Below are positions 12,386 through 20,751 of a DNA stretch of 43,801 bases, in pieces. The stretch comes from a virus: positions 1-43,801 of IMG/VR virus record IMGVR_UViG_3300012926_000008. The stretch is one strand, 5' to 3'. The notes beneath the pieces are model-generated. The model had not been told where the DNA came from. It ran no database searches and saw only the letters and a list, made by a program, of their open reading frames with translations. Within the stretch, counting starts at the first letter, position 1. Each line of letters opens with the position of its first letter. The translations under genes and the position numbers were made by a program.

Positions 12386-14173
12386 ATGGCCGCGCCCATC
12401 ATCGCCAGCAACGGCACGATCGCTGACACCACCACTACTACCGTCGCTGTGCCGGTGCCGTCAGGGGTGGCGTCCGGGTCGCTGATCGTCGCCTACATCT
12501 ACGCAGCATGGTTCAACGCCACCGTTCCGGATGCGACCGCGTTCACCGCGCCAACTGGTGCAGGTACATGGTTCATCAAGGACATCGTCACGCACGCTGT
12601 TAACGGTGCGAACAACCACGCGCTGATCATCGCCTACAAGTACGCCACCGGGTCGGACAGCGGCACCTACTCGTGGACGGTCAACACTGTCGGTGGCACG
12701 GCCCCGGCGTTCGCGTCAGGTGTCGCAGGACGGGTCACGGGCGGTGCGACCTCGGGTGACCCGTTCGCCGATGCGATCCAGAAAGGGTCCTCGGCTGACG
12801 GCACGTCCTCGGTCACGGTCGCCTCGTTCACCCCTGGCGGGGACAACACTCTGCTGGCCGCATACGCGATGGATGCGGATTCGCCGGCCACGGTCAGTCT
12901 CCCCGGTGGTTGGACGTCGCTGGCGTCCAGCAACGGTGCGGGCGCGTCAGGCAGTTCAGTCCTCGGTGATCTCACCCAGGGCACTGCCGCAGCGACCGGG
13001 ACGCTGACGTTCAGCAGCACGTCCTCGACGTTCAGCAAACTCGCCCTGGTCGCCACGTTCCGGGCGCCGTTCGTCCCGTTGCCACCATCGGGGGCGACCC
13101 GCCGTCGAATCCAACTACCGCGCCGTCGGCCCCGTCCCGCCGCAGCACCGATCAGGGTCGCGGGCGTCCTGCCGCCGCAGCCGGCTGCACGCCACCGAAC
13201 GTGGCTGCCGCCGCGCAGGCCCCGCACGGGGCAGCCCGTCCCGGCCCCGGTCGTGGTCGTCACAATCCAAGCGCTTCCACCACAGCCGGGACGCCGTCAG
13301 CCTCGACTGCTCACCGCGTCTCGGCATCGCGCCGCTCAAGTCGTCCCAGCGCAGGTTGTCGTCCAAACTGCCCAAGCATTGCCTGCGCAACCTGCCCGGC
13401 GCCCACGGCTATCACCGATCCAAGCGAAGCACCGGGCAGCGCAGCCAGTCCCGGCCGCTGCAGTCGTGGTCACGGTTCAGGCCCTGCCGCCGCAGCCGAC
13501 CCGCCGACCCGGACGGCCGCTACTCGCGCGTCGGCCACGCGCCACGCTGCCGCCACTTACAGTCACCGTCACACTTCCACCGCAGACCGTGCGGCGACGG
13601 GGGTGGGTGCCGGTCCGCAGACCGCGCCCGGGTCAGCCAGTGCCAGCGCAGGTTGCGGTTGTCACGGTTCAGCCGCTACCACCGCAGCCGACAAGACGCC
13701 CACCTCGGGTGGCGCTAGTACCTAGGCGCGGCGCTATCCAGCCTGTCCCGACCGTAACAGTTGTGGTCACAGTGCAAGCCCTACCGCCGCAGCCGACCCG
13801 CCGTTTGCTCCGGCCGCTGCTGGTTCGGCGTGCCCGTGTCACAGTGCCGCTCACGGTCACTGTCACATTACCCCCGCCTGCAGTTCGGCGCCGGGCGTGG
13901 CCGCTCACTGCTCGCCGTGCGCGTCAGGCTCAGCCGGTACCCGCGCAGGTCGTCATCGTCACCGCACAGTCGTTGCCACTCCAGCCGACAAGGCGCCTCC
14001 GGTGGCTGCCTCAGCGGCGACGTAACCAACTCGGTCAGCCCGTCCCACTGCCCGGGGTGACACCCCCTCCGGTCCGCGACGTGGACGTTGTCAACGTCGA
14101 GGTTGAGCCGGGGCGGCTGTCCGTGTCGGTAGAATCAGACCGAGGATCAGCCATGACGGAAGGTAACCCATGA
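12386..14173 (+). CDS. Putative virion adhesin with long Pro/Arg/Val repeat tail
   Basis: The product has 595 residues. Residues 1-228 are a Thr/Ala/Gly-rich beta domain of the kind seen in phage tail or head-fibre proteins. Residues about 231-565 are nine to ten imperfect repeats of 29-35 residues, each of the form LPPQPTRRPxRPLLxRR then QPVPAQVVVVTVQA. The tail alternates basic and hydrophobic strands. The last 30 residues are acidic. It ends in an ATGA overlap with the next gene. A role in binding the cell wall or DNA is possible; nothing here proves it. Confidence 0.7.
   Translation: MAAPIIASNGTIADTTTTTVAVPVPSGVASGSLIVAYIYAAWFNATVPDATAFTAPTGAGTWFIKDIVTHAVNGANNHALIIAYKYATGSDSGTYSWTVNTVGGTAPAFASGVAGRVTGGATSGDPFADAIQKGSSADGTSSVTVASFTPGGDNTLLAAYAMDADSPATVSLPGGWTSLASSNGAGASGSSVLGDLTQGTAAATGTLTFSSTSSTFSKLALVATFRAPFVPLPPSGATRRRIQLPRRRPRPAAAPIRVAGVLPPQPAARHRTWLPPRRPRTGQPVPAPVVVVTIQALPPQPGRRQPRLLTASRHRAAQVVPAQVVVQTAQALPAQPARRPRLSPIQAKHRAAQPVPAAAVVVTVQALPPQPTRRPGRPLLARRPRATLPPLTVTVTLPPQTVRRRGWVPVRRPRPGQPVPAQVAVVTVQPLPPQPTRRPPRVALVPRRGAIQPVPTVTVVVTVQALPPQPTRRLLRPLLVRRARVTVPLTVTVTLPPPAVRRRAWPLTARRARQAQPVPAQVVIVTAQSLPLQPTRRLRWLPQRRRNQLGQPVPLPGVTPPPVRDVDVVNVEVEPGRLSVSVESDRGSAMTEGNP
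13076..14085 (+). repeat. Protein-coding tandem repeats (9-10 units of about 87-105 bp)
   Basis: The repeat units share LPPQP, RR and VVVTVQA blocks. Long units of about 35 residues alternate with short ones of about 30. At DNA level they have diverged, so they are old or under protein-level selection. Confidence 0.75.
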
Positions 14174-14508
14174 CGCAGCCGCAGTACCTGACGAACTGCG
14201 AACTGCGCACCATCGACCTGACCAACGGCGCTGTCGAATATCTTTGGGTGGATTTCGAGGACGCCGAGAAGCACAACATCACCACCTCCCTGGTCTCTAT
14301 CTCGCTGGGTTCCTACGACACCCCCGGGACGTGGCACACCGCTGACCTAGTGCAGCAGAACGGCGCTGTGTGGAAGATCCGCGCCGGGCTTCTCATCGGC
14401 GCCAGCCTCACCTACCCGCCCGGCCAGTACTGGGCGTGGGTGCGGGTCAGCGATACTCCGGAGATCATCCCTAAACGCGCCGGGAACCTGCTGGTGGAGA
14501 TCACCTGA
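14170..14508 (+). CDS. Small beta-sandwich virion-type protein, 112 aa
   Basis: The ATG at 14170 overlaps the stop of the repeat protein. The sequence reads as an all-beta domain (ELRTIDLTNGAVEYLWVDF, ISLGSYDTPGTWHTADLV, YWAWVRVSDTPEIIP). Short Ig-like proteins with the phrase 'W-x-x-A-D-x-V' and 'G-x-Y-x-x-W-V-R-V-S-D-x-P-E' are frequent next to phage tail genes. The coupling suggests it works with the repeat protein. Confidence 0.65.
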   Translation: MTQPQYLTNCELRTIDLTNGAVEYLWVDFEDAEKHNITTSLVSISLGSYDTPGTWHTADLVQQNGAVWKIRAGLLIGASLTYPPGQYWAWVRVSDTPEIIPKRAGNLLVEIT

Positions 14509-14525
14509 CCTTCGTGTCCGGCTAG

Positions 14526-14559
14526 GTCCCGTGACTGGTAGTCAAGTAGAATCACAGGC
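14526..14559 (+). promoter_or_regulatory. Operator copy 8 and leaderless promoter of the glycosylation cassette
   Basis: GTGACTGGTAGTCAA (14531-14545) is a palindrome with one end mismatch. TAGAAT (14547-14552) follows directly, and the GTG start codon (14560) is 7 bases later. This is the same layout as copy 4 before the terminase. No ribosome site is present. Confidence 0.7.
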
Positions 14560-15591
14560 GTGAAAGTCCACCTGATCCCGATGGACGACGGCGCATGCTC
14601 GTACTACAGGATTCGGGAGCCGGTGCGGGTCGCTAGGTCGATCGGGGTGGATGCGGAATGGTTCGCGGAGATCCAAGTTGTCGCCACCCATCACCCGTCC
14701 GGCGTGACGGAAGTGCACGAACTGCGGCATGACTGCGATGTGTTGGTGCTGCAACGGCCGTTGATGCAGGCCACGTACGCGATCGCGGTGCAGGCGCAGC
14801 GGCAGGGCATCAAAGTGGTGGTGGAACTGGATGACGACCTGCATGCGGTGCACCGCCGAAACACGGTTGAACCGTTCATTGATCCGAAGAAACAGCCGTG
14901 GCATAACCGGGATTGGGCCGCGAAAACCATTGCCATCGCTGACCTGCTCACTGTCAGCACTCCCGCGTTGACCCGGTACGGCCCTGAGAAGGCCGTGGTG
15001 GTCCGTAACCGGCTACCGGAAGCGTGTCTAGCGTTGCGTCCTGCGGTGTCGCCAGCGAGGCGCACAGTGGGCTGGACAGGCACCCTGGGTGTGCACCCGG
15101 CTGATCTGCAAGCAACTGAGGGTGGGTTGGCGAAGGTGCAGGCGCCGATCTCGATCGTGGGTGACGATAGGGGCGTCGCGGACGCGTTGAAGGTACCGCC
15201 TGGCCGGGTGTCGTTGGGGGCTACGTGGGACCCGGACATTCCCGCCTACTGGAAGTTGATCGCCGAAAACATGGGTGTCGGGATCGCACCTTTAGAGATG
15301 TCTGCGTTTAATGAGAGCAAAAGTGCGCTCAAGCCCACCGAGATGTGTGCTTTGGGTATTCCGTTCGTTGCGTCCCCCACGTCCGAATACAAGCGGATGG
15401 TGGCCGAATCCGGCGCCGGGCTGATCGCCCAGTCACGCGGCCAATGGGCTCGCATGGTGAACCGGCTCCTCAACGACGATGCGGAGTACGAGCGGATGCG
15501 GCAGCGAGGCGCCGAATGGGCAGCCGACCAGACGCTAGAGCGACACATCGGGTCATTCGTACACGCTTGGGAGAGAGCAGCAGATTCATGA
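14560..15591 (+). CDS. Glycosyltransferase, GT-B-like
   Basis: The product has 343 residues. The C-terminal half shows the usual nucleotide-sugar side of a GT4-like enzyme: VGWTGTLGVHPADL (about 167-180), an LSxVGDD-like strand (PISIVGDDRG), ESKSALKPTEMCALGIPFVA (about 249-268) and a closing helix. The enzyme would move a sugar from a nucleotide donor, probably onto a virion protein given the neighbours. It starts at GTG 14560 with no ribosome site and leads the coupled cassette. Confidence 0.8.
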   Translation: MKVHLIPMDDGACSYYRIREPVRVARSIGVDAEWFAEIQVVATHHPSGVTEVHELRHDCDVLVLQRPLMQATYAIAVQAQRQGIKVVVELDDDLHAVHRRNTVEPFIDPKKQPWHNRDWAAKTIAIADLLTVSTPALTRYGPEKAVVVRNRLPEACLALRPAVSPARRTVGWTGTLGVHPADLQATEGGLAKVQAPISIVGDDRGVADALKVPPGRVSLGATWDPDIPAYWKLIAENMGVGIAPLEMSAFNESKSALKPTEMCALGIPFVASPTSEYKRMVAESGAGLIAQSRGQWARMVNRLLNDDAEYERMRQRGAEWAADQTLERHIGSFVHAWERAADS

Positions 15592-16172
15592 TCCCCGGGG
15601 TAAGCGTGATCATTCCAACGGTGGCGCCGCGTGCGAACACGCTGCAGCGAGCCTTGGCCTCCGTCACTGCACAAACCCTGCAACCCGATACGGTGATCGT
15701 TCAAGAAGACACTGAACGGGAAGGAGCAGCGGCTACCCGGCAGCGGGCGCAAGACCGTGTGGTTACCGAATACACGTGTCCACTCGATGACGACGACGAG
15801 CTGCTACCGATGCACTTGGAACACCTGCTCGCCGAGGTTCAGCGCACCAATGCTGACCTAGTGTTTCCTTGGTACGAAGTGCGTGGCGGGGGCGACCCTA
15901 TGCCAGAAGCGTTCGGCCGTAACTGGGAGGACTACCTAACTGAATTCGGCCCGTACCAGTTCCCGGTCACGTTCCTCGCCCGCACTGAGGTGATCCGGGA
16001 CGCGGGGGGATGGCGCGGCATGGACGGTACTGTGGCCAGTCAAGAAGACTGGGTATTAATTCTGAGCCTCGTGTCAATGGGCGCAAAGATCGTGCACCTT
16101 CCGGAGCGCACTTGGCTTTGGATGCATCATGGTGCCAACTCCTCCGGACGTCCGGAGAATATCCGGTGGTGA
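15588..16172 (+). CDS. Glycosyltransferase family 2-like
   Basis: The product has 194 residues from the ATG in an ATGA overlap. The GT-A opening VSVIIPTVAPRANTLQRALA is followed by QTLQPDTVIVQED, then by CPLDDDDELLPMHLEHLLAE, where the Asp cluster would bind the metal and UDP- or dTDP-sugar. EDW near residue 152 fits the ED(W/Y) acceptor-side motif. It closely resembles the next gene and may have arisen by duplication. Confidence 0.85.
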   Translation: MIPGVSVIIPTVAPRANTLQRALASVTAQTLQPDTVIVQEDTEREGAAATRQRAQDRVVTEYTCPLDDDDELLPMHLEHLLAEVQRTNADLVFPWYEVRGGGDPMPEAFGRNWEDYLTEFGPYQFPVTFLARTEVIRDAGGWRGMDGTVASQEDWVLILSLVSMGAKIVHLPERTWLWMHHGANSSGRPENIRW

Positions 16173-16846
16173 CAGCACGCAGCGGTGACGTGACCATCGT
16201 CATCCCCACTATTCCGGGCCGCGAAGATCTACTAGCGCGAGCGGTGGGGTCAGTTAATGCTCAAACGGTTCCTGTCGCGGCAGTCATCATCCAGTTAGAT
16301 GCGGACCGTCGTGGTGCTGCCGCGACACGCAACGCGGCGTTGCCACGTGTGCAAACCCCTTTCCTGGGGTGGCTTGATGATGATGATGTTTTACTCCCGG
16401 ATCATGTACAGACACTAGTGGACGGGCAGAACGAGTCCGGCGCCGACCTCGTCTTCACCTACGCCGAGTTCGTCGGAGGGCGCGACCCGCTCGCCTGCTG
16501 CCAGGACGGTGTCCTCATAGCTGAGCCGATCAACGTTCCGTTCGGTCCGCAGCAACGCGACCATCTCGATTCGCGCCTAGGTCCGCTCTGCTCATGGTGC
16601 GGCGCTCATCGCGGCGGCTTCATCCCCATCACTCATATGGTCCGCACTGATGCCATACGTGCTACTAGCGGGTTCCCGGAACCTAACTCGATGCCGGAAG
16701 TACCAGTGTCCGGTGACTGCGAGGATTACCTAGCCCTGTTGAAGCTGTTGGATGCTGGCGCCGAGTTTCATCACGTCGTCGGCAAACGAACATGGCAGTA
16801 TTTCATGCACGGAGCAAACACGGCGGGCAGAGGAATAGCTTCATGA
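16169..16846 (+). CDS. Glycosyltransferase family 2-like, paralogue of the previous gene
   Basis: The GTG at 16169 lies in a GTGA overlap. VTIVIPTIPGREDLLARAVG, then AAATRNAAL and FLGWLDDDDVLLPDH, mirror the neighbouring enzyme block for block. CEDYLALLKLLDAGAEFHHV corresponds to its EDW segment. A Cys-containing insert (LGPLCSWCGAHRGG) is specific to this copy. The duplication suggests two sugars are added in sequence; the donors are unknown. Confidence 0.85.
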   Translation: MTARSGDVTIVIPTIPGREDLLARAVGSVNAQTVPVAAVIIQLDADRRGAAATRNAALPRVQTPFLGWLDDDDVLLPDHVQTLVDGQNESGADLVFTYAEFVGGRDPLACCQDGVLIAEPINVPFGPQQRDHLDSRLGPLCSWCGAHRGGFIPITHMVRTDAIRATSGFPEPNSMPEVPVSGDCEDYLALLKLLDAGAEFHHVVGKRTWQYFMHGANTAGRGIAS

Positions 16847-17502
16847 CACCACCTAGGTTCGCGGTCGTCCTCACGCACAACCGTCCAGCGCTGCTGTGGG
16901 AATGTGTTGAGTCGGTGTTCCCGCAAGTAGACCACGTGGTCATCGTTGATAATGCTTCTGATCCGCCCGTGTCTGATGATGAGTGGCCAGCGAACGTCAC
17001 TGTTGTTCATGACCTGTTGCAGCCCCCGAACCTTGCCTACCTGTGGAACAGTCAACTAGACAGCATTCGCGACTCGCGGCCCGGCGCTGAATGGGATGTA
17101 GCGCTTCTGTGCGATGACGTGTTCATGCCGTCGGATTGGTTCGACCGGGTGTCCGGGGCTCTACGGGCACACTCAACAGCGGCAGCGGCGTCTACCCACT
17201 CGTACGGCCCGATCGTGGAGCCGTACCTGTTGACGCAACTTTCCAACGGCACCGACAGGATGTGCCCGTGGTGTTTCATGCTCCCCGGTGAACGGGGTCT
17301 ACGAGCCAATGAGGCTTTGCATTGGTGGTGGACCGACACTCACATCGACATGCTGGCTAGGCAGAGCGGCGGAACCCTGATTGTGCCCGGAGCGATCGCC
17401 ACCAACGAGCGCATCGGCGAGTACACCAACAGCAAGCCGGAACTCGCTGAGCAGGCTGGACGCGACGGCGACACGTTCCAATCGATATGGGGATTTCGGT
17501 GA
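16843..17502 (+). CDS. Glycosyltransferase family 2-like
   Basis: The product has 219 residues, starting at the ATG in an ATGA overlap. FAVVLTHNRPALLWECVESV and VDHVVIVDNASDPP are the classic GT2 opening with the N-A-S loop. LCDDVFMPSDWF carries the DxD-like pair. The C-terminus (WWTDTHIDMLARQSGG) would close the active site. Its position inside the cassette fits a stepwise glycan assembly. Confidence 0.8.
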   Translation: MTPPRFAVVLTHNRPALLWECVESVFPQVDHVVIVDNASDPPVSDDEWPANVTVVHDLLQPPNLAYLWNSQLDSIRDSRPGAEWDVALLCDDVFMPSDWFDRVSGALRAHSTAAAASTHSYGPIVEPYLLTQLSNGTDRMCPWCFMLPGERGLRANEALHWWWTDTHIDMLARQSGGTLIVPGAIATNERIGEYTNSKPELAEQAGRDGDTFQSIWGFR

Positions 17503-18119
17503 CAGTTGGCTACGGCGTGTGTGTCGGTTCGTGGGACAAGTTCGTGGCGAACGTCGCCCCCCGCACCACTGGCCGGCCGATGATGGCGCTATCTGGCCAA
17601 TCGGGCATCGTTCACGCCTACAACACCATCGTTGCCGCTGCGTTCGCGAGGCACGACCTGGATGCGCTGATTCTGCTGCATGACGACCTGGAACTGACTG
17701 ACCCTGATGCGGAAGCGAAACTGCTCGCACCGCTAGTCGACCCCGATGTTGGCTTAGTGGGTGTCGCTGGCGGTGGTGGCGATTCCATCTACTGGTGGAA
17801 CCACAATCCCGTAGGTCATCAACTCACTGACGTGATGAACATCGACTTCGGGCAGCGGGAAGGCGACGTCACCCTTATCGAGGGCAGCGTCATGGTGTTG
17901 TCGCCGTGGCTACTAGCCAACTTGCGGTTCGACCCCCGGTTCACCGGCTACCACGGCTACGACGAGATCGGCATGCAGGTTCGGGCAGCCGGGAAGCGTG
18001 TCGTCGTCGTGGACGTGGACACGCACCACCACAATCCTATGGGGTACGCGTCGGAAGAGTCAGCGGAGATGTGCCGTCTGGCTGCGCAGTTGTATCAAGA
18101 GAAATGGGGTTTGGGATGA
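17499..18119 (+). CDS. Glycosyltransferase-like protein, GT-A fold
   Basis: The GTG at 17499 lies in a GTGA overlap and gives 206 residues. LDALILLHDDLELTDPDAEA contains the Asp pair of GT-A enzymes, and VTLIEGSVMVLSPWLL with FDPRFTGYHGYDEIGMQVRA forms the acceptor and catalytic region. HHHNPMGY near the end could bind the metal. It resembles small bacterial 'glycosyltransferase-like' domains acting on surface sugars. Confidence 0.75.
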   Translation: MTVGYGVCVGSWDKFVANVAPRTTGRPMMALSGQSGIVHAYNTIVAAAFARHDLDALILLHDDLELTDPDAEAKLLAPLVDPDVGLVGVAGGGGDSIYWWNHNPVGHQLTDVMNIDFGQREGDVTLIEGSVMVLSPWLLANLRFDPRFTGYHGYDEIGMQVRAAGKRVVVVDVDTHHHNPMGYASEESAEMCRLAAQLYQEKWGLG

Positions 18120-18760
18120 CGGTGCCGTTCACGGTGCGGCCCTACCCGTTGGACGAGTACCCGTTCACGGAGTTAGTGGCTGAATCACTCGGAGTGGATG
18201 ACCTGTCTAACCTGTCAGCGGATTTGCCGCGCCGCACTTGGCGGACTGATCAGCAAAGCCCGTGGCACGCCTCGTTTTACAGTGGGTTCGAAGCGTGGCG
18301 CGGACTGTTCGCTGGGTTCGTCCGAGACGAGATCGGTCCGCTCGTGAATGAACCTTTCTACTGGCAGGCGGTGCCAACGTTCCGGGTGCATCTCCCCGGT
18401 AATGTCGCGGTCGGCGAATTCCACACTGACGCCCAATACCACCATCCGGTCGATGAGCGGTCGTTCTGGTTACCACTTACCCCCGCCTACGACACGTGCA
18501 GTGTGTGGGTGGAAGCCGACGACGGCGTGCTACACGCCCCCGATGTTGATCCCGGGCATTTAGTGGAGTTCTCGGCGGCGACACGACGCCACGGCAACAA
18601 AATCAACGAGACGGGTCACACTCGGGTCAGTTTCGATTTTCGTGTGCTGCCGGTGCGGCTTCTCCCCCCAGAAGAGGGAGCGCCTACTGAGCACACGAAG
18701 CTGCGGTTCGTCCCGGGCGGCTACTACGCGGCAGACGCGATGGAAGGTGCGGGGTCATGA
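18116..18760 (+). CDS. StrG-like 2-oxoglutarate/Fe(II) oxygenase family protein
   Basis: The product has 214 residues. VAVGEFHTDAQYHHPVDERS places H103 and D105; RRHGNKINETGHTRVSFDFR places H159 and R170. Together these form the HxD...H...R iron and 2-oxoglutarate set. The sequence resembles StrG from streptomycin gene clusters, a protein of uncertain exact role. Here it may oxidise a sugar or a modified residue. The clustering with glycosyltransferases supports a decoration role; the substrate is not known. Confidence 0.75.
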   Translation: MTVPFTVRPYPLDEYPFTELVAESLGVDDLSNLSADLPRRTWRTDQQSPWHASFYSGFEAWRGLFAGFVRDEIGPLVNEPFYWQAVPTFRVHLPGNVAVGEFHTDAQYHHPVDERSFWLPLTPAYDTCSVWVEADDGVLHAPDVDPGHLVEFSAATRRHGNKINETGHTRVSFDFRVLPVRLLPPEEGAPTEHTKLRFVPGGYYAADAMEGAGS

Positions 18761-19965
18761 GACGTGAACAGTGCGGGTCCTGCGGGTACGACGACCTAGA
18801 GCTATTCCTTGATTTGGGGATGTCCCCGGTAGCGGACGCCTACACGGCATCGGCTGACGAACTGTCAGAAACGCATCCGTTGCAGCTCGCGGTGTGCAAC
18901 GGATGCCGGCTCGTGCAACTGCTGGACGTGGTCGACCACGACGTGCTGTTCGGCACCGGCTATTCGTTCTACTCGTCAGCGTCGCCCCCGCTGTCCGAGT
19001 ACCACGCCTCCTACGCCGGCCAAGTCCTGACTCGGCATGGCGAGTTGGCAAAACGGTTCACGGTGGAGATCGGCTGCAACGACGGTGACCTGCTCCGGCA
19101 CTTCGCCGCCGCTAAATGCCCCGTGTTGGGTGTCGATCCGGCAGGTGGTCCCGTCGACCATGCCCGTAAGCGTGGCCTCGACGTGGTCAACGTCCCGTTC
19201 GGGAAACTGATCGCCGAGCAACTTCTCAATGAGCATGGCCCGGCTGGTGTGATCATCGCGAACCACGTCTTGGCTCATGTCGAATCAGTCTCTGACGTCT
19301 TGGACGGCATCCAACATTTGCTGGCTGCGGACGGTGTCGCCTACATCGAGGTGCAGTACCTGCCGGATCTGTTGGTGAACAACGCGTTCGATCTGGTGTA
19401 TCACGAGCACCGGAACTTCTTCTCCCTGACCAGTTTAGAAAGCGCGGCTCAACGGTGGGGCCTGCATGTCGCGGACGCTGAACTGACCGATAGGCAGGGC
19501 GGTTCACTCAGGGTGGTGTTGGCGCGGTCCGTGTCGCCGTCTGAGCGGGTGGAACGTATCCGGGCATCAGAGGCGTGGCTACGGGGGATGGGGGCTTACC
19601 GTGGCTTCCAAGGCCGTGCGGACCGTATCCGTGTCCGGCTGCTCGACGCGGTGGATGAGGCCACGTACAACGGTCTGCTGGTCGGTTACGGCGCCCCCGC
19701 GAAAGCGACGACGCTGCTGAACTTCTGCGGCCTCACCGCAGACCACGTCGACTACGTGGTCGATTCCACTCCCGCGAAACAGGGGCGGTTCATCCCGGGC
19801 ACCGGGATACCGATCAAACCGCCTACGCCGAAGGTACTTGACCCGGCAGGCACGGTGCTGGTTCTGGCATGGAACTACGCCCCACAGATCATGCGCAACA
19901 ACCTAGCGTTCACGATGCGTGGCGGGCGTTGGCTGATACCCATTCCGAGTCCGGTGCTTCTATGA
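18757..19965 (+). CDS. Sugar C-methyltransferase-like SAM enzyme
   Basis: The product has 402 residues in three parts. An N-terminal zinc module has C6, C9, C47 and C50. A SAM-binding Rossmann domain follows with VEIGCNDGDLLRHF (about 103-116). The C-terminal domain includes GYGAPAKATTLLNFCG and ends LVLAWNYAPQI. This architecture is that of TylCIII/NovU-type enzymes that methylate carbon on dTDP-sugars in antibiotic pathways. It probably methylates a sugar used by the neighbouring transferases. Confidence 0.85.
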   Translation: MRREQCGSCGYDDLELFLDLGMSPVADAYTASADELSETHPLQLAVCNGCRLVQLLDVVDHDVLFGTGYSFYSSASPPLSEYHASYAGQVLTRHGELAKRFTVEIGCNDGDLLRHFAAAKCPVLGVDPAGGPVDHARKRGLDVVNVPFGKLIAEQLLNEHGPAGVIIANHVLAHVESVSDVLDGIQHLLAADGVAYIEVQYLPDLLVNNAFDLVYHEHRNFFSLTSLESAAQRWGLHVADAELTDRQGGSLRVVLARSVSPSERVERIRASEAWLRGMGAYRGFQGRADRIRVRLLDAVDEATYNGLLVGYGAPAKATTLLNFCGLTADHVDYVVDSTPAKQGRFIPGTGIPIKPPTPKVLDPAGTVLVLAWNYAPQIMRNNLAFTMRGGRWLIPIPSPVLL

Positions 19966-20489
19966 GGCTCAATCTCGGATGCGGCGACAGGTATGCGGAA
20001 GCTTGGACGAACGTCGATTTCGGTTCCCCGCACCGCAAGGATCAAGAGGTGGACTTGACGGGGCCGTTGCCGTGGGAGCCGGGAAGCGTTACCCATGCCT
20101 ACCTGGGGCACGTCCTAGAGCACCTGACGGTCGATCAATGTACAGATCTGCTGACCCGGTTGTTGCCATGCATGGACCCAACGGGCGCGTTGATGATGAT
20201 CGTCGGACCGGACGTCCCCCTAGCGGAACAGATGATCGCCGACGGCACATTCGACTTCACCTACCACAGTCTGGACTCGCTCAGGTACGGCGCCGGGCGC
20301 TGGTCCGGGGACGTACATCTATGGGAATGCTCAGGTGCAGCCGTAGCTCAGTTGTGCCGTGACGCAGGCTGGCCGATCGTGACCGATATTGGGATCAGAT
20401 CGGTTGATCAGACGTGGCCCGTGGCCGACAGAACCCCCCAGTGGCAGCTCGCGGTCCGCGCCTACACGGGGACCCCGACGTCTTGGTAG
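19962..20489 (+). CDS. Class I SAM-dependent methyltransferase
   Basis: The product has 175 residues from the ATG in an ATGA overlap. MRLNLGCGDRYAEAWTNVDF is the SAM-binding loop and acidic strand, and AYLGHVLEHL is the family's motif at the end of strand 4. Small enzymes of this kind often O-methylate sugars or proteins. It is the last gene of the coupled cassette. Confidence 0.85.
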   Translation: MRLNLGCGDRYAEAWTNVDFGSPHRKDQEVDLTGPLPWEPGSVTHAYLGHVLEHLTVDQCTDLLTRLLPCMDPTGALMMIVGPDVPLAEQMIADGTFDFTYHSLDSLRYGAGRWSGDVHLWECSGAAVAQLCRDAGWPIVTDIGIRSVDQTWPVADRTPQWQLAVRAYTGTPTSW

Positions 20490-20498
20490 GGTTTAGGC
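20487..20498 (+). promoter_or_regulatory. Candidate leaderless -10 element
   Basis: TAGGGT (20487-20492), whose TAG is the previous stop codon, ends 6 bases before the ATG at 20499. No clear -35 or ribosome site is present. The assignment is weak. Confidence 0.35.
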
Positions 20499-20741
20499 AT
20501 GGCTAGGTGGGTACGGGTCATCAACTCTGGCAGCACCAGTGGCTACTTCAACTTGGACAGCGACAGCGGCCTGTTTGTCGTCCCCCGGGAGAAGGAAGAC
20601 ACCACGTGGGTGATTGAGGTCTACTCAGCGTTCGGTGCCACGGACCACTTCGGGCTGACGGGCGTGTTCGACACAGAAGCCGCTGCTCATGACGCTCTAC
20701 GGAACCTACTCGGCGGTACTGACGTCACCCCTACAAGTTAA
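20499..20741 (+). CDS. Hypothetical small protein, 80 aa
   Basis: The product starts MARWVRVINSGSTSGYFNLD and is beta-rich with a C-terminal helix (TEAAAHDALRNLLGG). It resembles small phage proteins with a 'W-V-x-V-x-N ... F-D-T-x-x-A-A-x-x-A-L' layout. A leaderless start is possible. It may be a minor virion or accessory protein; no evidence decides. Confidence 0.6.
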   Translation: MARWVRVINSGSTSGYFNLDSDSGLFVVPREKEDTTWVIEVYSAFGATDHFGLTGVFDTEAAAHDALRNLLGGTDVTPTS

Positions 20742-20751
20742 GGACACCTTT

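Noticed and set aside
12667-13263. 198-residue minus-strand ORF
   Set aside because: It is a mirror frame of the repeat protein in GC-rich codons; no start signal or domain is seen.
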